Source of the DNA: Methylophaga sp.
GTDB lineage: Bacteria; Pseudomonadota; Gammaproteobacteria; Nitrosococcales; Methylophagaceae
Direction: 5' to 3'
Length of the DNA stretch: 40,436 bases
Assembly (NCBI GenBank): GCA_011053005.1
Contig: DRHW01000029.1
Location: forward strand, 1 to 40,436
Each line of letters starts with the position of its first letter. The first letter of the stretch is position 1. Below are positions 1 through 8,540 of this stretch, piece after piece. The notes beneath the pieces are model-generated. The model ran no database searches. It was not told the DNA's origin and worked only from the letters and a program-made list of their open reading frames with translations. The position numbers and the translations under genes are program-made.

Positions 1-315
1 ACTCATATCACCGCTGCTGGCAATCAGTTTAGAACCTGCCACTGCTCTTAACGCGACAGCTTTAACCATGTCATTGGCGGCAATCCCGTCTACGACTTCT
101 TTTGCTAAAACAATATCTTCGAGGTAAGACGCAATAGCTGCGGTGTTTGAAACGGCTTGTACCAATTGTTCAAGACTGGTCCGATTTTGTTCTAATTCCA
201 TTTTATAGCTGCGTTCGAAAAATATATAAGCCGAAACAGACGCAATCAGTGTAGCGACAAGCGTAATACTAAGAATAAGCCGAACAGCGATTCTGTCAAA
301 AAACTTAATCAACAT
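1..315 (-). CDS. Membrane sensor protein, N-terminal part (runs off window)
   Basis: The first 105 codons of a minus-strand gene are present; the rest lies beyond base 1. The ATG at 315-313 overlaps the end of the upstream gene by 11 bases, so the two are translationally coupled. Residues about 8-30 form one hydrophobic membrane segment, followed by a probable periplasmic sensor region with a helical start (ERSYKMELEQNRTSLEQL) and a stretch resembling CHASE8-type sensors. Proteins with this N-terminus usually end in a GGDEF domain or a histidine kinase, but the output domain is not visible. The neighbours, a PstS-like binding protein and a beta-barrel, suggest a sensor that reads a periplasmic ligand. 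That is inference. Confidence 0.7.
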   Translation of the reverse strand, partial: MLIKFFDRIAVRLILSITLVATLIASVSAYIFFERSYKMELEQNRTSLEQLVQAVSNTAAIASYLEDIVLAKEVVDGIAANDMVKAVALRAVAGSKLIASSGDMS

Positions 316-727
316 AGTTAATCACTTGAACATCATCAGTCACATCTTCCAATTGGATATAAGCTATGGCTGATTTATTTTTTTTAATAAAATCAATAAT
401 GGTCGTCACACTTTCTAACGTTCTTGGCGGCGTCGCGCGCCCCGAAAATATTAACCTAGCCCAATAAGCGTTAATTTCACTAACCGTTTTATTAACGAGT
501 TGATTATAAAATAATTTTCGTACAACAGAACTGGCCTTTTGATCAATCGGCAACGCCGCTTGCCCATCTGGAAAAAAGGACGTGCGGCCCATATAAATAT
601 CAATGACTTGTTTTTTTGTCAGCGCTTTTACTTCGTTATTTTTATTTGCAACAACAACAACTTCCGCCTGCGATATTCCAGAATAACTGAATACCAAGAG
701 AACGATGAGTGCGTTTAATATCTTCAT
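305..727 (-). CDS. PstS-like periplasmic substrate-binding protein (short)
   Basis: 140 residues with a clear signal peptide ending near the SQAEV site at residue 20-21. The mature protein resembles short phosphate-type ABC substrate-binding proteins: it has the IYMGRTSFFPDGQ element followed by a PIDQ motif and the tail KKNKSAIAYI, where larger PstS proteins build the ligand cleft. No ABC permease or ATPase genes are next to it. In this family such orphan binding proteins often sit with a membrane sensor, and here it overlaps one by 11 bases. It follows the beta-barrel gene after a single base. The likely role is presenting a small anion or ligand to the sensor rather than import; the ligand is unknown. 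Confidence 0.75.
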   Translation of the reverse strand: MKILNALIVLLVFSYSGISQAEVVVVANKNNEVKALTKKQVIDIYMGRTSFFPDGQAALPIDQKASSVVRKLFYNQLVNKTVSEINAYWARLIFSGRATPPRTLESVTTIIDFIKKNKSAIAYIQLEDVTDDVQVINYVD

Positions 728-728
728 A

Positions 729-1973
729 TTAAAAAATAAAATCTATGGAAGCAGAAAAAACATCCAGTTGCCTTTTTTCAGCAATCGCACCATGAGGTGT
801 ATCGAGTAAAAGACTGCCATACTCATCTACCCATGTTTTATCCCACTGGAATTTTAAGGCGACTTTAGGTTGAACATCCCAACGGGCGCCAACGCTCACC
901 GTATGCTGGCCCGCATAAAATTGGTTAAAAACATACTGGCTAACGTTTTGCAGTAAAGCATATGAACCAGAGGGTGCCGTTGGCATTATCAAGCGATCAT
1001 CTAACGATTTCACCCATGAACCAGAAATAAACGGTGTCACAGAGCCGAGCTTTCTGCCTACGCTAAGATAGCTTGACATCGTGCCTGACGTGAGTTTTGA
1101 GTCTGTATGAACCACACTCAACTCTGATTGAACTAACCAGTCATTCTTGTCGTAGCTTACACCTGCGGCATAATAACGAACCATTTTGTTATCAATCGTT
1201 AAATCAGCATAATCACCTGCCAGAGGCCATCCAGAAAAAGATGCTTTTTGAAGAGCCTGTTCTAATGGTTTAATCGAATTATTGGTAATCTGAGTTTGAG
1301 CTTGGTTGTAGGTAAACCTTACATTCCAGATGTCATTTTCCCAGCCAATGCTTGCTCCGAATAGTTGCTTTAAATGAACTTCACTGACATCTTGAGTGTA
1401 AAAATCATAATTGGCCTGGCCGTACCACATATTGGTACTAAATAAGCCGTCAAATAATGGCTGTTTGTATTTTAAATCTATACCATCAACGCCATTGACA
1501 GGACGTAAACCGTAAAATTCTGTGGGCAGATGTGTCCAAAGTCTAGCAAAGCCAACATGTCTGTAATCAGACATCAAAAAGCTACCTACTCCGACACGAC
1601 CTAGTCGAAGATCTAGCTTAGGGCTAATTTTATAATTGACATACGCCCATTGGATAGACTTGTTGAGTGAGTTTTCGCTTCTTTTTATGGCTAGTAATTG
1701 CAAGGCAAAATCTAGTTTTTCGCTCGCATAGTAGTTCGCTTGAATGCCTAGATTCGAATTTTGTCCCCAATCGTATTCATCAAAAATACCTTGTTGACTG
1801 ACCATTTCTCGATAACCAAGATCTTGATCGGAATTTTTTGTCAATCCAACCGTACCAAAACCGTTGAGCTTAAAATTTGATAACTGGGTTTCCACAGCCA
1901 ACACTTCAGTATTAAAACAAAATGTTAAGCATAAAACGAAAAACTGAGGCCATATCTTGTTAGGTATAATCAT
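729..1973 (-). CDS. Outer membrane beta-barrel (porin-like) protein
   Basis: 414 residues, signal peptide with probable cleavage after VLA at residue 26. The rest alternates polar and hydrophobic residues in strands and ends in the aromatic ...SASIDFIF, a typical outer membrane C-terminal signature with terminal Phe. It contains repeated strand patterns such as LDLRLGRVGVGSFLMSDY and GASIGWENDIWNVRFTYNQ, as seen in porin-like proteins of gammaproteobacteria. It is the first gene of a three-gene minus-strand operon (barrel, periplasmic binding protein, membrane sensor). The substrate is unknown. No strong Shine-Dalgarno sequence precedes the ATG at 1973. Confidence 0.75.
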   Translation of the reverse strand: MIIPNKIWPQFFVLCLTFCFNTEVLAVETQLSNFKLNGFGTVGLTKNSDQDLGYREMVSQQGIFDEYDWGQNSNLGIQANYYASEKLDFALQLLAIKRSENSLNKSIQWAYVNYKISPKLDLRLGRVGVGSFLMSDYRHVGFARLWTHLPTEFYGLRPVNGVDGIDLKYKQPLFDGLFSTNMWYGQANYDFYTQDVSEVHLKQLFGASIGWENDIWNVRFTYNQAQTQITNNSIKPLEQALQKASFSGWPLAGDYADLTIDNKMVRYYAAGVSYDKNDWLVQSELSVVHTDSKLTSGTMSSYLSVGRKLGSVTPFISGSWVKSLDDRLIMPTAPSGSYALLQNVSQYVFNQFYAGQHTVSVGARWDVQPKVALKFQWDKTWVDEYGSLLLDTPHGAIAEKRQLDVFSASIDFIF

Positions 1974-2265
1974 ACTTATAATAATAGTCTTTCATAAATG
2001 GCCTTAAATTCTTCTATATCATAGTCTATTTATTGATTTACACCAGCAACAAGGTGTCCATGCTAATAAAAAGGTTATTTAACAATGAAATATTTAATTA
2101 ATTACTGATTACTCAATTAAAATTGCGCTTAAATGTTAGTCAAAAAAGCATTGCCGATAAGAGTTAATTTGAGCTGTGTGAAATAATTCTCATGCGATAC
2201 CTCAAGTTATAATCAACAAGCCTTAAATTTCTCACTTAAATGTTTAATATTAGTAGTATATTGTG

Positions 2266-2294
2266 TTGACATACTAAATAACAATCATTATCAT
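2266..2294 (+). promoter_or_regulatory. Sigma-70 promoter of bfd
   Basis: TTGACA at 2266-2271 and TATCAT at 2289-2294 are separated by exactly 17 bases. The -35 is a perfect consensus match. Transcription would start near 2301, about 27 bases before the bfd ATG. The -10 lies inside the Fur box. Confidence 0.7.
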
Positions 2295-2295
2295 T
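2277..2295. promoter_or_regulatory. Fur box over the bfd promoter
   Basis: AATAACAATCATTATCATT on the plus strand reads as AATGATAATGATTGTTATT on the minus strand, which contains GATAAT followed by a near repeat, as in the classic Fur box. It covers the -10 element and part of the spacer, so Fe2+-Fur binding would block polymerase. bfd is an iron-starvation gene in enterics and Pseudomonas, which fits. Confidence 0.7.
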
Positions 2296-2327
2296 TGTAT
2301 TAATGTTTATTTAAGAACGGAAATATC

Positions 2328-2531
2328 ATGATTGTATGTATTTGTAACAATGTGAACTCTCAAACGATCACTTCTGCTATCGATATGGGTGCAACAACAA
2401 TTCAAGCCGTGCGTGAAGCAACTGGCGCGGCAACATGCTGTGGAAAATGTCAGTTTAAAGTTCATAGTCTTGTTCAAAATCATATTGTTGATTCAAGTCA
2501 ATTAATGAAGCATGCAGCTATTCAGGGCTAG
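2328..2531 (+). CDS. bfd: Bacterioferritin-associated ferredoxin Bfd
   Basis: 67 residues, the normal size for Bfd. The four [2Fe-2S] ligands are Cys4, Cys6, Cys38 and Cys41 (MIVCIC near the start, CCGKC later), the same positions as in E. coli Bfd. Bfd docks on bacterioferritin and passes electrons to the stored ferric core so that iron leaves as Fe2+. The partner gene bfr lies 279 bases downstream on the same strand. The promoter carries a Fur box, so the gene should be induced when iron is short. A purine-rich ACGGAAA precedes the ATG. Confidence 0.93.
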   Translation: MIVCICNNVNSQTITSAIDMGATTIQAVREATGAATCCGKCQFKVHSLVQNHIVDSSQLMKHAAIQG

Positions 2532-2810
2532 TCATTTCAACTATGACCCTTGATTAAGCTTTATAGGTCGGCCTTGCCAAACTAAATCGCTTTCAAAGAT
2601 TTACATTTTTTCTTCCTTGCAACTCCATTCCACATTCACTACAGCTTCTTTTTTTCATATTCCATTCAAGACACCTATAGCCGCCAATCAACGTTTTGCC
2701 GTATCATTACCACAGCGATATGCACAAAGCACATTCCGCTATTGTGTTTAAGGCTATTAGCGTGCGTATTAAATAAATACCCATGACTTACAGTAAAAAA
2801 GGAAATAATA
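2532..2810. other. bfd-bfr spacer
   Basis: No certain gene. On the minus strand an open frame from 2703 to 2593 encodes a short Cys-containing peptide (RCLEW..KKRSCSECG) that resembles a zinc-ribbon fragment, with an internal ATG and a stop at 2593-2595. It could be a decayed gene or chance. bfr is preceded by a good AAGGA ribosome site at about 2799-2803. Confidence 0.35.
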
Positions 2811-3290
2811 ATGAAAGGCGATAAACAAGTAATAGCATTACTTAATAAAGCATTAGGTAATGAGCTTATAGCGATTAATCAATATTTTTTACATGCCAAA
2901 ATGTACAAAGATTGGGGCATGACAAATTTGGCTGAATATGAATATCATGAATCCATTGATGAAATGAAACATGCTGACTCATTAGTAGACCGCATTTTAT
3001 TTCTTGAAGGTTTACCTAATTTGCAAGATCTTGGCGCCCTTCGTATTGGTGAAAATACTAAAGAAATGCTTGAGTGCGATCTAGCCTTAGAATATGACGC
3101 ATTACCTGATTTACGTGAAGGCATTGTTGCAGCAGAAAAAGCGGGCGACTATGTTTCGCGTGACTTGTTTAAAAATATTTTAGAATCTGAAGAAGAACAT
3201 ATTGATTGGCTTGAAGCTCAATTGGGTCTCGTGGAAAAAATGGGTATTCAAAATTATATTCAAGCACAAATTGTCAAAAAAGCGGACTAA
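2811..3290 (+). CDS. bfr: Bacterioferritin
   Basis: 159 residues, full length. All six ferroxidase-centre ligands are at the canonical positions: Glu18, Glu51, His54, Glu94, Glu127 and His130. The haem-binding Met52 is present, so this is a haem-containing Bfr and not a plain ferritin. The protein forms a 24-subunit shell that oxidises Fe2+ and stores it as a mineral in the cytoplasm. It shares the locus with bfd, the electron donor for release. bfd has a Fur box while none was seen directly before bfr, so the two are probably expressed under different iron conditions. A strong terminator follows. Confidence 0.96.
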   Translation: MKGDKQVIALLNKALGNELIAINQYFLHAKMYKDWGMTNLAEYEYHESIDEMKHADSLVDRILFLEGLPNLQDLGALRIGENTKEMLECDLALEYDALPDLREGIVAAEKAGDYVSRDLFKNILESEEEHIDWLEAQLGLVEKMGIQNYIQAQIVKKAD

Positions 3291-3339
3291 CAGCTTATTT
3301 TAAGCGTAGTACGTTTAATAATATAAAATAGAAAACCTA

Positions 3340-3375
3340 GATACCAGAATGATTTATCATTCTGGTATCTTTCGT
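3340..3375 (+). terminator. Rho-independent terminator of bfr
   Basis: A perfect 13-bp stem (GATACCAGAATGA / TCATTCTGGTATC) with a TTTA loop spans 3340-3369 and is followed by TTTCGTTT. Confidence 0.85.
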
Positions 3376-3655
3376 TTATAGGTACCATCTATACAACCAA
3401 CTTTTCTTTATTACAGAATATAGATAACAATGTTATGTGCTACCCGTCGTTGAACGATGATTTCGTTAATATTAGTATGGCTATCTGGTTAAAAAACAAT
3501 CCTATTAATTTCCTATATCATTGTTTTTAAAGTAATAAAATTCTGCCCCCCTCATTATGAATAAGTTTGTTCACTTTATGTCATATTGACTAGATTTATC
3601 ATCATTAAATCTCTATGATGAAATTTAATTAGTATTACAAATTGACTGGACTCTT
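3376..3655. other. Intergenic region upstream of the barrel-kinase operon
   Basis: Together with the terminator this makes a gene-free stretch of 365 bases (3291-3655). It is AT-rich. A TTGACT at 3586-3591 could be a -35 element for the downstream operon, but no well-spaced -10 was found. Nothing else was recognised. Confidence 0.35.
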
Positions 3656-4399
3656 ATGGTTAATCTAATGAATCAAGATACTTTTTGCTGGCTAATACTC
3701 TCGTTGTTTCTTTGTATCGGTACAACTACAGCCCATGGTGATGATGTAATTCAAGGTGGTTTTTTGGATTTTAATGTTTATCCTTACCAGACAAAAGTCA
3801 ATCACGACAGTACTTTTACTATTAATGCCTATTTAAATTTTTCACATCGATTTTCTTACTTTAGCCTTACAAATTTTAGTAACCAAGATGACAATGGTAA
3901 GTTGCCCAACATTGATACATTTTATACTGAGCAAAATATCAGGTGGCAGCTCTCTGAAAAATCGCCCTTTCAACTCACTCTGCAATCTAACCTTCGCTCT
4001 GGTTCTCAAAATGATCGTCATCGATTAGGCATCCGCTGGAGTCTCAACAAATCAGTATTTATTGCTCCGCTTTTAAATACTATCAATCTCAAGTATTTTC
4101 TTAATTGGCATATGGTTCAATTTGATCACCAAGACCAATATGTATGGCAAATTGAACATGCCTTTTCAATGACTTTCCCTTATATCTCTGATCGACTGTA
4201 TTTAAGTGGATTTGCCGATCATACTTTTAATGAAAGACTCGCTTCAGCCATCCCTAATAATCCTATCGTCGCTGAAGCCCAACTTGGTTATGAATTATTA
4301 TCAAATACTTTTGCCGTTGCTGAATACCGCATTAATCAATATCGACGCAATGACGTCAATAATATTGCCATCGGATTGGAGTACAAAAAAAGTTGGTAG
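3656..4399 (+). CDS. Outer membrane beta-barrel protein, unknown substrate
   Basis: 247 residues with a signal peptide; cleavage is likely after THA (TTTAHGDD). The mature part has repeated amphipathic strands with aromatic ends (HRFSYFSLTNFSNQD, FALSM-like and TFAVAEYRINQYR elements), which indicates a small barrel, somewhat like Tsx-type nucleoside channels. The terminal strand reads NIAIGLEYKKSW. An alternative start is Met5 at 3668. The histidine kinase gene starts 48 bases downstream on the same strand with no terminator between, so the barrel is probably part of the same signalling operon. Its function is not recognised. Confidence 0.6.
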   Translation: MVNLMNQDTFCWLILSLFLCIGTTTAHGDDVIQGGFLDFNVYPYQTKVNHDSTFTINAYLNFSHRFSYFSLTNFSNQDDNGKLPNIDTFYTEQNIRWQLSEKSPFQLTLQSNLRSGSQNDRHRLGIRWSLNKSVFIAPLLNTINLKYFLNWHMVQFDHQDQYVWQIEHAFSMTFPYISDRLYLSGFADHTFNERLASAIPNNPIVAEAQLGYELLSNTFAVAEYRINQYRRNDVNNIAIGLEYKKSW

Positions 4400-4447
4400 C
4401 ACAACTGCCAGACTATTTATCAAAATAACTTTAAAGTGTGGATAACC

Positions 4448-6229
4448 ATGAGTGAAGCAGAAAACAAGAAAGCACGGCAGCAAAGAGATATTTTGCAACG
4501 CGCAAGCGCGATGCATTGGGTACATTGGACGATTCTTGCGCTATCCATGTCATTAACTATTGCCGCTTGGCTTATCTCTAAAGATCAAATAAACCAGAAA
4601 GTAGAAGCTCAATTTAATCGAGAATCGGCTCAAATAGTATCTCAAGTACAAGAAAGAATGGCATTGTATCAAAATGCTTTATGGGGAGGCGTTGCGCTAA
4701 TGGATGTCCATAATGGCTATATTGATGTGAAGCAATGGAATGTCTATGCTAAACGACTTGATATTGCTAATACCTATCCAGGAATTAATGGTATAGGTAT
4801 TATTTTCAACATCCAAAGGGATAAATTAGAGCAGTACCTAGCACGACAACGAATTTTAAGACCAGATTATTTACCTCATCCCTTACACCAAGAAGCTGAA
4901 TATTGGCCCATTACCTACGTTGAACCTGTATCTGCTAACAGACAAGCAATTGGTCTAGATATGGTCTTTGAGAACAATAGATATAATGCTGTAAAAATGG
5001 CTCGGGATAGCGGTCTTGCTCAATTAACAGCACCGATCACATTAGTACAAGACTCACAAAAAACACCCGGATTTTTACTCTTTACACCTTTTTATAAACA
5101 AGTTGGCAAGATAAACGCTATTGAACAACGTAGAGATAATATCCTCGGTGTAAGTTATGCACCTTTTATTATGACCAAATTTATGCTCGGGACTTTAGAA
5201 AAGCAACAAAGAGACATTCTGCTGACAATTTCCGATGGCGAAGATCTTTTATTCACTGACAATAATGGTCTTCAAGCGAATCAAATAGATCCTTCACCTT
5301 TATTCAAAAAACATGTCGACATTGAAATATACGGTAGAACATGGACATTTGATATTGAATCAAACAAAGAATTTAGAGAATCAACATCCAGCAATCTACC
5401 ACCAATAATTCTACTCGGTGGTCTGATCATTAATGCATTCTTACTGGCGCTTTTTTTATTTCTAACTAAAGCTAATCGAAACGCACTTCAACACGCTGAT
5501 GAAATGACGGTCAGTCTGAAAGATAAAGCCGAACGCTTGGAAAAATCTAATCATGATCTCGAACAATTCTCATACATTGCATCACACGATTTGAAATCAC
5601 CGCTCAATGCTATTCGACAACTCGCTTCGTGGATCAAAGAGGATTGTGATGAATTATTGCCTGCAGAATCTAAAGAACATCTATCTTTACTTCAGGCTCG
5701 TACAGAAAGAATGATGAAACTACTGAGCGATTTATTAAGCTACTCGCGAATTAACCGCTTTGCTTATGAGAATGAAACCATTAATTTATGTGAGATGGTA
5801 AAAGATTGTTTTGAGCTGTTAGGAAATCCAGAAGGCTTTAGTTATGATGCACCTTATATTGACATAGAAATCCCTCTGATTCCATTTGAAATCACCCTCA
5901 GAAACCTAATTTCAAATAGTATTAAACACCATGATAAAAAGACCGGAAACATCACTATAGATTATCAACTGAATATGGGGATTCATCGTTTTTCTATTAG
6001 TGATGATGGTCCAGGCATTCCGGTCAATTTACAAGCAAAGGTCATGGAGATGTTTCAAACCTTACAACCGCGAGATAAAGTCGAAGGTAGTGGAATGGGA
6101 CTTGCCTTTGTTCAAAAAATCGTTGAACATCATAACGGAACTATTACCATCAAATCAGAAGATGGAAAACGAGGCACAACGATTATCATTCACTGGCCTC
6201 TCAAGTATTTAAAACAATTAGATACGTAA
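4448..6229 (+). CDS. CHASE-domain membrane histidine kinase
   Basis: The reading frame is open from a GTG at 4436, but the ATG at 4448 is preferred. Order of domains: membrane segment about 26-43; periplasmic CHASE domain about 60-290 (YPGINGIGI, PITYVEP, FLLFTPFY motifs); second membrane segment about 317-340; short coiled linker; HisKA with phospho-acceptor His380 in SHDLKSPL; HATPase with N-box NLISNSIKHH, SDDGPGIP and GSGMGLAF. All catalytic motifs are intact. CHASE domains sense small extracellular molecules; the ligand here is unknown. The HisKA/ATPase part resembles phytochrome-type kinases that pair with Rcp1 receivers, and such a receiver is encoded next, 22 bases downstream. Confidence 0.9.
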   Translation: MSEAENKKARQQRDILQRASAMHWVHWTILALSMSLTIAAWLISKDQINQKVEAQFNRESAQIVSQVQERMALYQNALWGGVALMDVHNGYIDVKQWNVYAKRLDIANTYPGINGIGIIFNIQRDKLEQYLARQRILRPDYLPHPLHQEAEYWPITYVEPVSANRQAIGLDMVFENNRYNAVKMARDSGLAQLTAPITLVQDSQKTPGFLLFTPFYKQVGKINAIEQRRDNILGVSYAPFIMTKFMLGTLEKQQRDILLTISDGEDLLFTDNNGLQANQIDPSPLFKKHVDIEIYGRTWTFDIESNKEFRESTSSNLPPIILLGGLIINAFLLALFLFLTKANRNALQHADEMTVSLKDKAERLEKSNHDLEQFSYIASHDLKSPLNAIRQLASWIKEDCDELLPAESKEHLSLLQARTERMMKLLSDLLSYSRINRFAYENETINLCEMVKDCFELLGNPEGFSYDAPYIDIEIPLIPFEITLRNLISNSIKHHDKKTGNITIDYQLNMGIHRFSISDDGPGIPVNLQAKVMEMFQTLQPRDKVEGSGMGLAFVQKIVEHHNGTITIKSEDGKRGTTIIIHWPLKYLKQLDT

Positions 6230-6251
6230 TCTACTGTTGGAAAAGCATTCT

Positions 6252-6677
6252 ATGAATAAACCTAGTAAGCCCGTCACTTTATTTTTAATTGAAGATGACG
6301 ATATTGATGCCTTAACCATCGAACGAAGTTTTAAAAAAAATCGAGTTTCGAACTCTATTATACGAGCCACAGATGGTATTGATGCGTTAGAAAAACTACG
6401 CTCAGGGAATATTCCAAAACCATTTATAATTCTTCTGGATCTCCATATGCCTCGCATGGGTGGTCATGAGTTTCTTGATATTTTAAGGGCTGATGAAGAA
6501 TATCAAAACACCGTCGTCTTTATTCTGACCACTTCTAAAGCCCACGAAGATATTAATGGTAGTTACCAGCATAAAGTGGCTGGCTATTATGTAAAAGAAG
6601 AGGCAGGCGAAAATTTTTGTAATATTGTAAATGTGTTGACTAGTTACTGGAAAATAGTCCATTTCCCCGATGAGTAA
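6252..6677 (+). CDS. Rcp1-like single-domain response regulator
   Basis: The ATG at 6252 has GGAAAAG about six bases upstream; a TTG at 6237 is in frame but less likely. 141 residues form one receiver domain: acidic pocket EDDD near the start, phospho-acceptor Asp63 in LLDLHMPRMGG, switch Thr in ILTTSKA, and the conserved Lys in YYVKEE. The LHMPRMGG wording and the ILTTS motif are typical of the Rcp1 family, which take phosphate from phytochrome-like kinases and have no output domain. The gene directly follows the CHASE kinase, so it is probably its partner. It may pass phosphate on to the REC-GGDEF-EAL protein or compete with it; this is inference. Confidence 0.9.
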   Translation: MNKPSKPVTLFLIEDDDIDALTIERSFKKNRVSNSIIRATDGIDALEKLRSGNIPKPFIILLDLHMPRMGGHEFLDILRADEEYQNTVVFILTTSKAHEDINGSYQHKVAGYYVKEEAGENFCNIVNVLTSYWKIVHFPDE

Positions 6678-6734
6678 ATAAGTTTAATAACAAATAGTTA
6701 AAGATCTAAATTAAAGCGAGATATATAAATCCCT

Positions 6735-8429
6735 ATGAATATATTAATTGTTGATGATGACCAAGTAGATCGTGAAAGTATCAAAAGGTCTTTAAAACGT
6801 CCCGACTATTCGTCTCAGGTTCAAGAAGTAGAAAGTGTCGATGCGGCACTTGCTATTATCAAACATCAACACTTCGATGTTATTTTGCTCGATTACAATT
6901 TACCTCAGCGCAACGGTATCGAGCTATTACTAGAATTACAGGGTGATTCTACTATTGATAATACAGCCATTATCATGATGAGTAGTAACGAAGAAGATGA
7001 GCTTGCTCTCGAGTGTATCCGCGCAGGTGCCCAAGATTTTTTAACCAAAACTGAAATTAGTGCGTTTAGATTAACCCGCGCCATTATAAATGCACGTACA
7101 CGTTCCGAGATGGAGCAGCAATTATTCAAAAGTTATACGAAAACAAAAGAATTAGCTGAAAAAGATAGCCTAACAGGATTAGCGAATCGCTATTTCTTTG
7201 ATGAATCTTTAAAGTTAGACATTGCCAACAATATACGAACAAACGAACTTATTGCACTATTACTGATTGATCTTGATCACTTTAAGTTTGTAAATGATAA
7301 CTATGGCCATGATATCGGTGATCAACTGTTAATCAATGTTGTAAATCGCATTCAGTCATGTCTCCGTGGCAGCGAGCTATTTTCTCGGCTAGGTGGCGAT
7401 GAGTTTGCAATTACCATAACAAATTTGCAATCAGCCTCTGATGCAAGTCATGTTGCAAAACGCATTATAGCTATATTTGATGAACCATTTGAAATAGGTG
7501 ACTTATCGATTAAATCGAGTGTCAGTATCGGTATATCTGTACATCCAAAAGATGCAACGGGTGCCAAAGAGTTATTTAAATATGCCGATATAGCAATGTA
7601 TCGAGCAAAAAAATTAGGCCGTGGCCAATTTTGCTTTTTCGAATCATCGCTACAACAACAATTTTTTTCTGAATATCAGTTGGAAACCGATTTAAGAATT
7701 GCCACCGAAAATAATGACTTTTCGCTCAATTATCAACCTGTGTTAGATGGCATCACCAAAAACTTAGTCGGTGTTGAAGCACTAATTCGTTGGAATAATG
7801 ACGGCACGATGGTAGGACCAGATACATTCATTCCCATAGCTGAAAAAACACTATTAATTCTAGATATTGGAAAATGGGTCATTACAGAAGCAATCAGTCA
7901 GTTAGCTGAATGGAATAAACATTTGAGCACGCCAATTTCAATGGCGATTAACCTTTCGGCCGTTCAACTCAAAGACCTAAGCTTATTAGAACATATCAAT
8001 ACTTGCCTATCAAACTACCGTGTAGATGCTAATCTAATCACATTTGAGCTGACAGAAACCGCATTACTCATTGATTCGGAACAGTCGACACACACTATTG
8101 AAAAAATCAGTGAGGTGGGTTGTAAAATTGCCCTTGATGACTTTGGAACTGGATTTTCTTCTTTATCTCACCTTATCCAGTACCCATTAAATATCATAAA
8201 GATTGATAAATCATTAATGCCAAGCGTGAGTGATGAAAAAAAAGTAAAACACATTTTAATTGGATTAGTATCGATGGTTAAATCATTAGGCCATGAATTA
8301 GTCGCAGAAGGAATCGAACAAGAATCAGACTTAGAGCTGTGCACATCGTTAGCGATTGATAAACTTCAAGGTTATTATTTTGATAAACCATTAACAGCAA
8401 ATCAGCTAAAAGATAAATACCTATCTTAA
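6735..8429 (+). CDS. Response regulator with GGDEF and EAL domains
   Basis: 564 residues: receiver about 1-120 with Asp53 (LLDYNLPQRNG), GGDEF about 140-300, EAL about 315-560. The cyclase signature is intact, SRLGGDEF with GGDEF at 220-224. The inhibitory I-site position reads RGSE instead of RxxD, so product inhibition may be weak. The phosphodiesterase motifs are also intact: EAL at 348-350, NLSAVQL, ELTETAL, DDFGTGFSSL, KIDKSL, and QGYYFDKPL. The protein could both make and break c-di-GMP, with the receiver choosing the direction. It ends the operon begun by the barrel and CHASE kinase. Confidence 0.93.
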   Translation: MNILIVDDDQVDRESIKRSLKRPDYSSQVQEVESVDAALAIIKHQHFDVILLDYNLPQRNGIELLLELQGDSTIDNTAIIMMSSNEEDELALECIRAGAQDFLTKTEISAFRLTRAIINARTRSEMEQQLFKSYTKTKELAEKDSLTGLANRYFFDESLKLDIANNIRTNELIALLLIDLDHFKFVNDNYGHDIGDQLLINVVNRIQSCLRGSELFSRLGGDEFAITITNLQSASDASHVAKRIIAIFDEPFEIGDLSIKSSVSIGISVHPKDATGAKELFKYADIAMYRAKKLGRGQFCFFESSLQQQFFSEYQLETDLRIATENNDFSLNYQPVLDGITKNLVGVEALIRWNNDGTMVGPDTFIPIAEKTLLILDIGKWVITEAISQLAEWNKHLSTPISMAINLSAVQLKDLSLLEHINTCLSNYRVDANLITFELTETALLIDSEQSTHTIEKISEVGCKIALDDFGTGFSSLSHLIQYPLNIIKIDKSLMPSVSDEKKVKHILIGLVSMVKSLGHELVAEGIEQESDLELCTSLAIDKLQGYYFDKPLTANQLKDKYLS

Positions 8430-8540
8430 AGAAGCGCTACTTTTAGTCAGTATTGTCTTTATGAGCAGCATTGAAAACAGCAATGATCGATACATAGTTG
8501 ATTTACTATAAATAATAGAATGTCCGGAGACCCCTCATTA

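Larger units (their letters stand above)
1974..2327. other. Intergenic region, divergent promoters
   Basis: 354 bases between the barrel operon (minus) and bfd (plus). Very AT-rich. The right end carries the bfd promoter and Fur box described separately. The promoter of the barrel operon must lie in the left half, but I could not pick a convincing -35/-10 pair. No coding potential was recognised. Confidence 0.5.

Noticed and set aside
3586..3619. TTGACT with TATGAT as promoter of the barrel-kinase operon
   Set aside because: The spacing is 22 bases, too long for a sigma-70 promoter.
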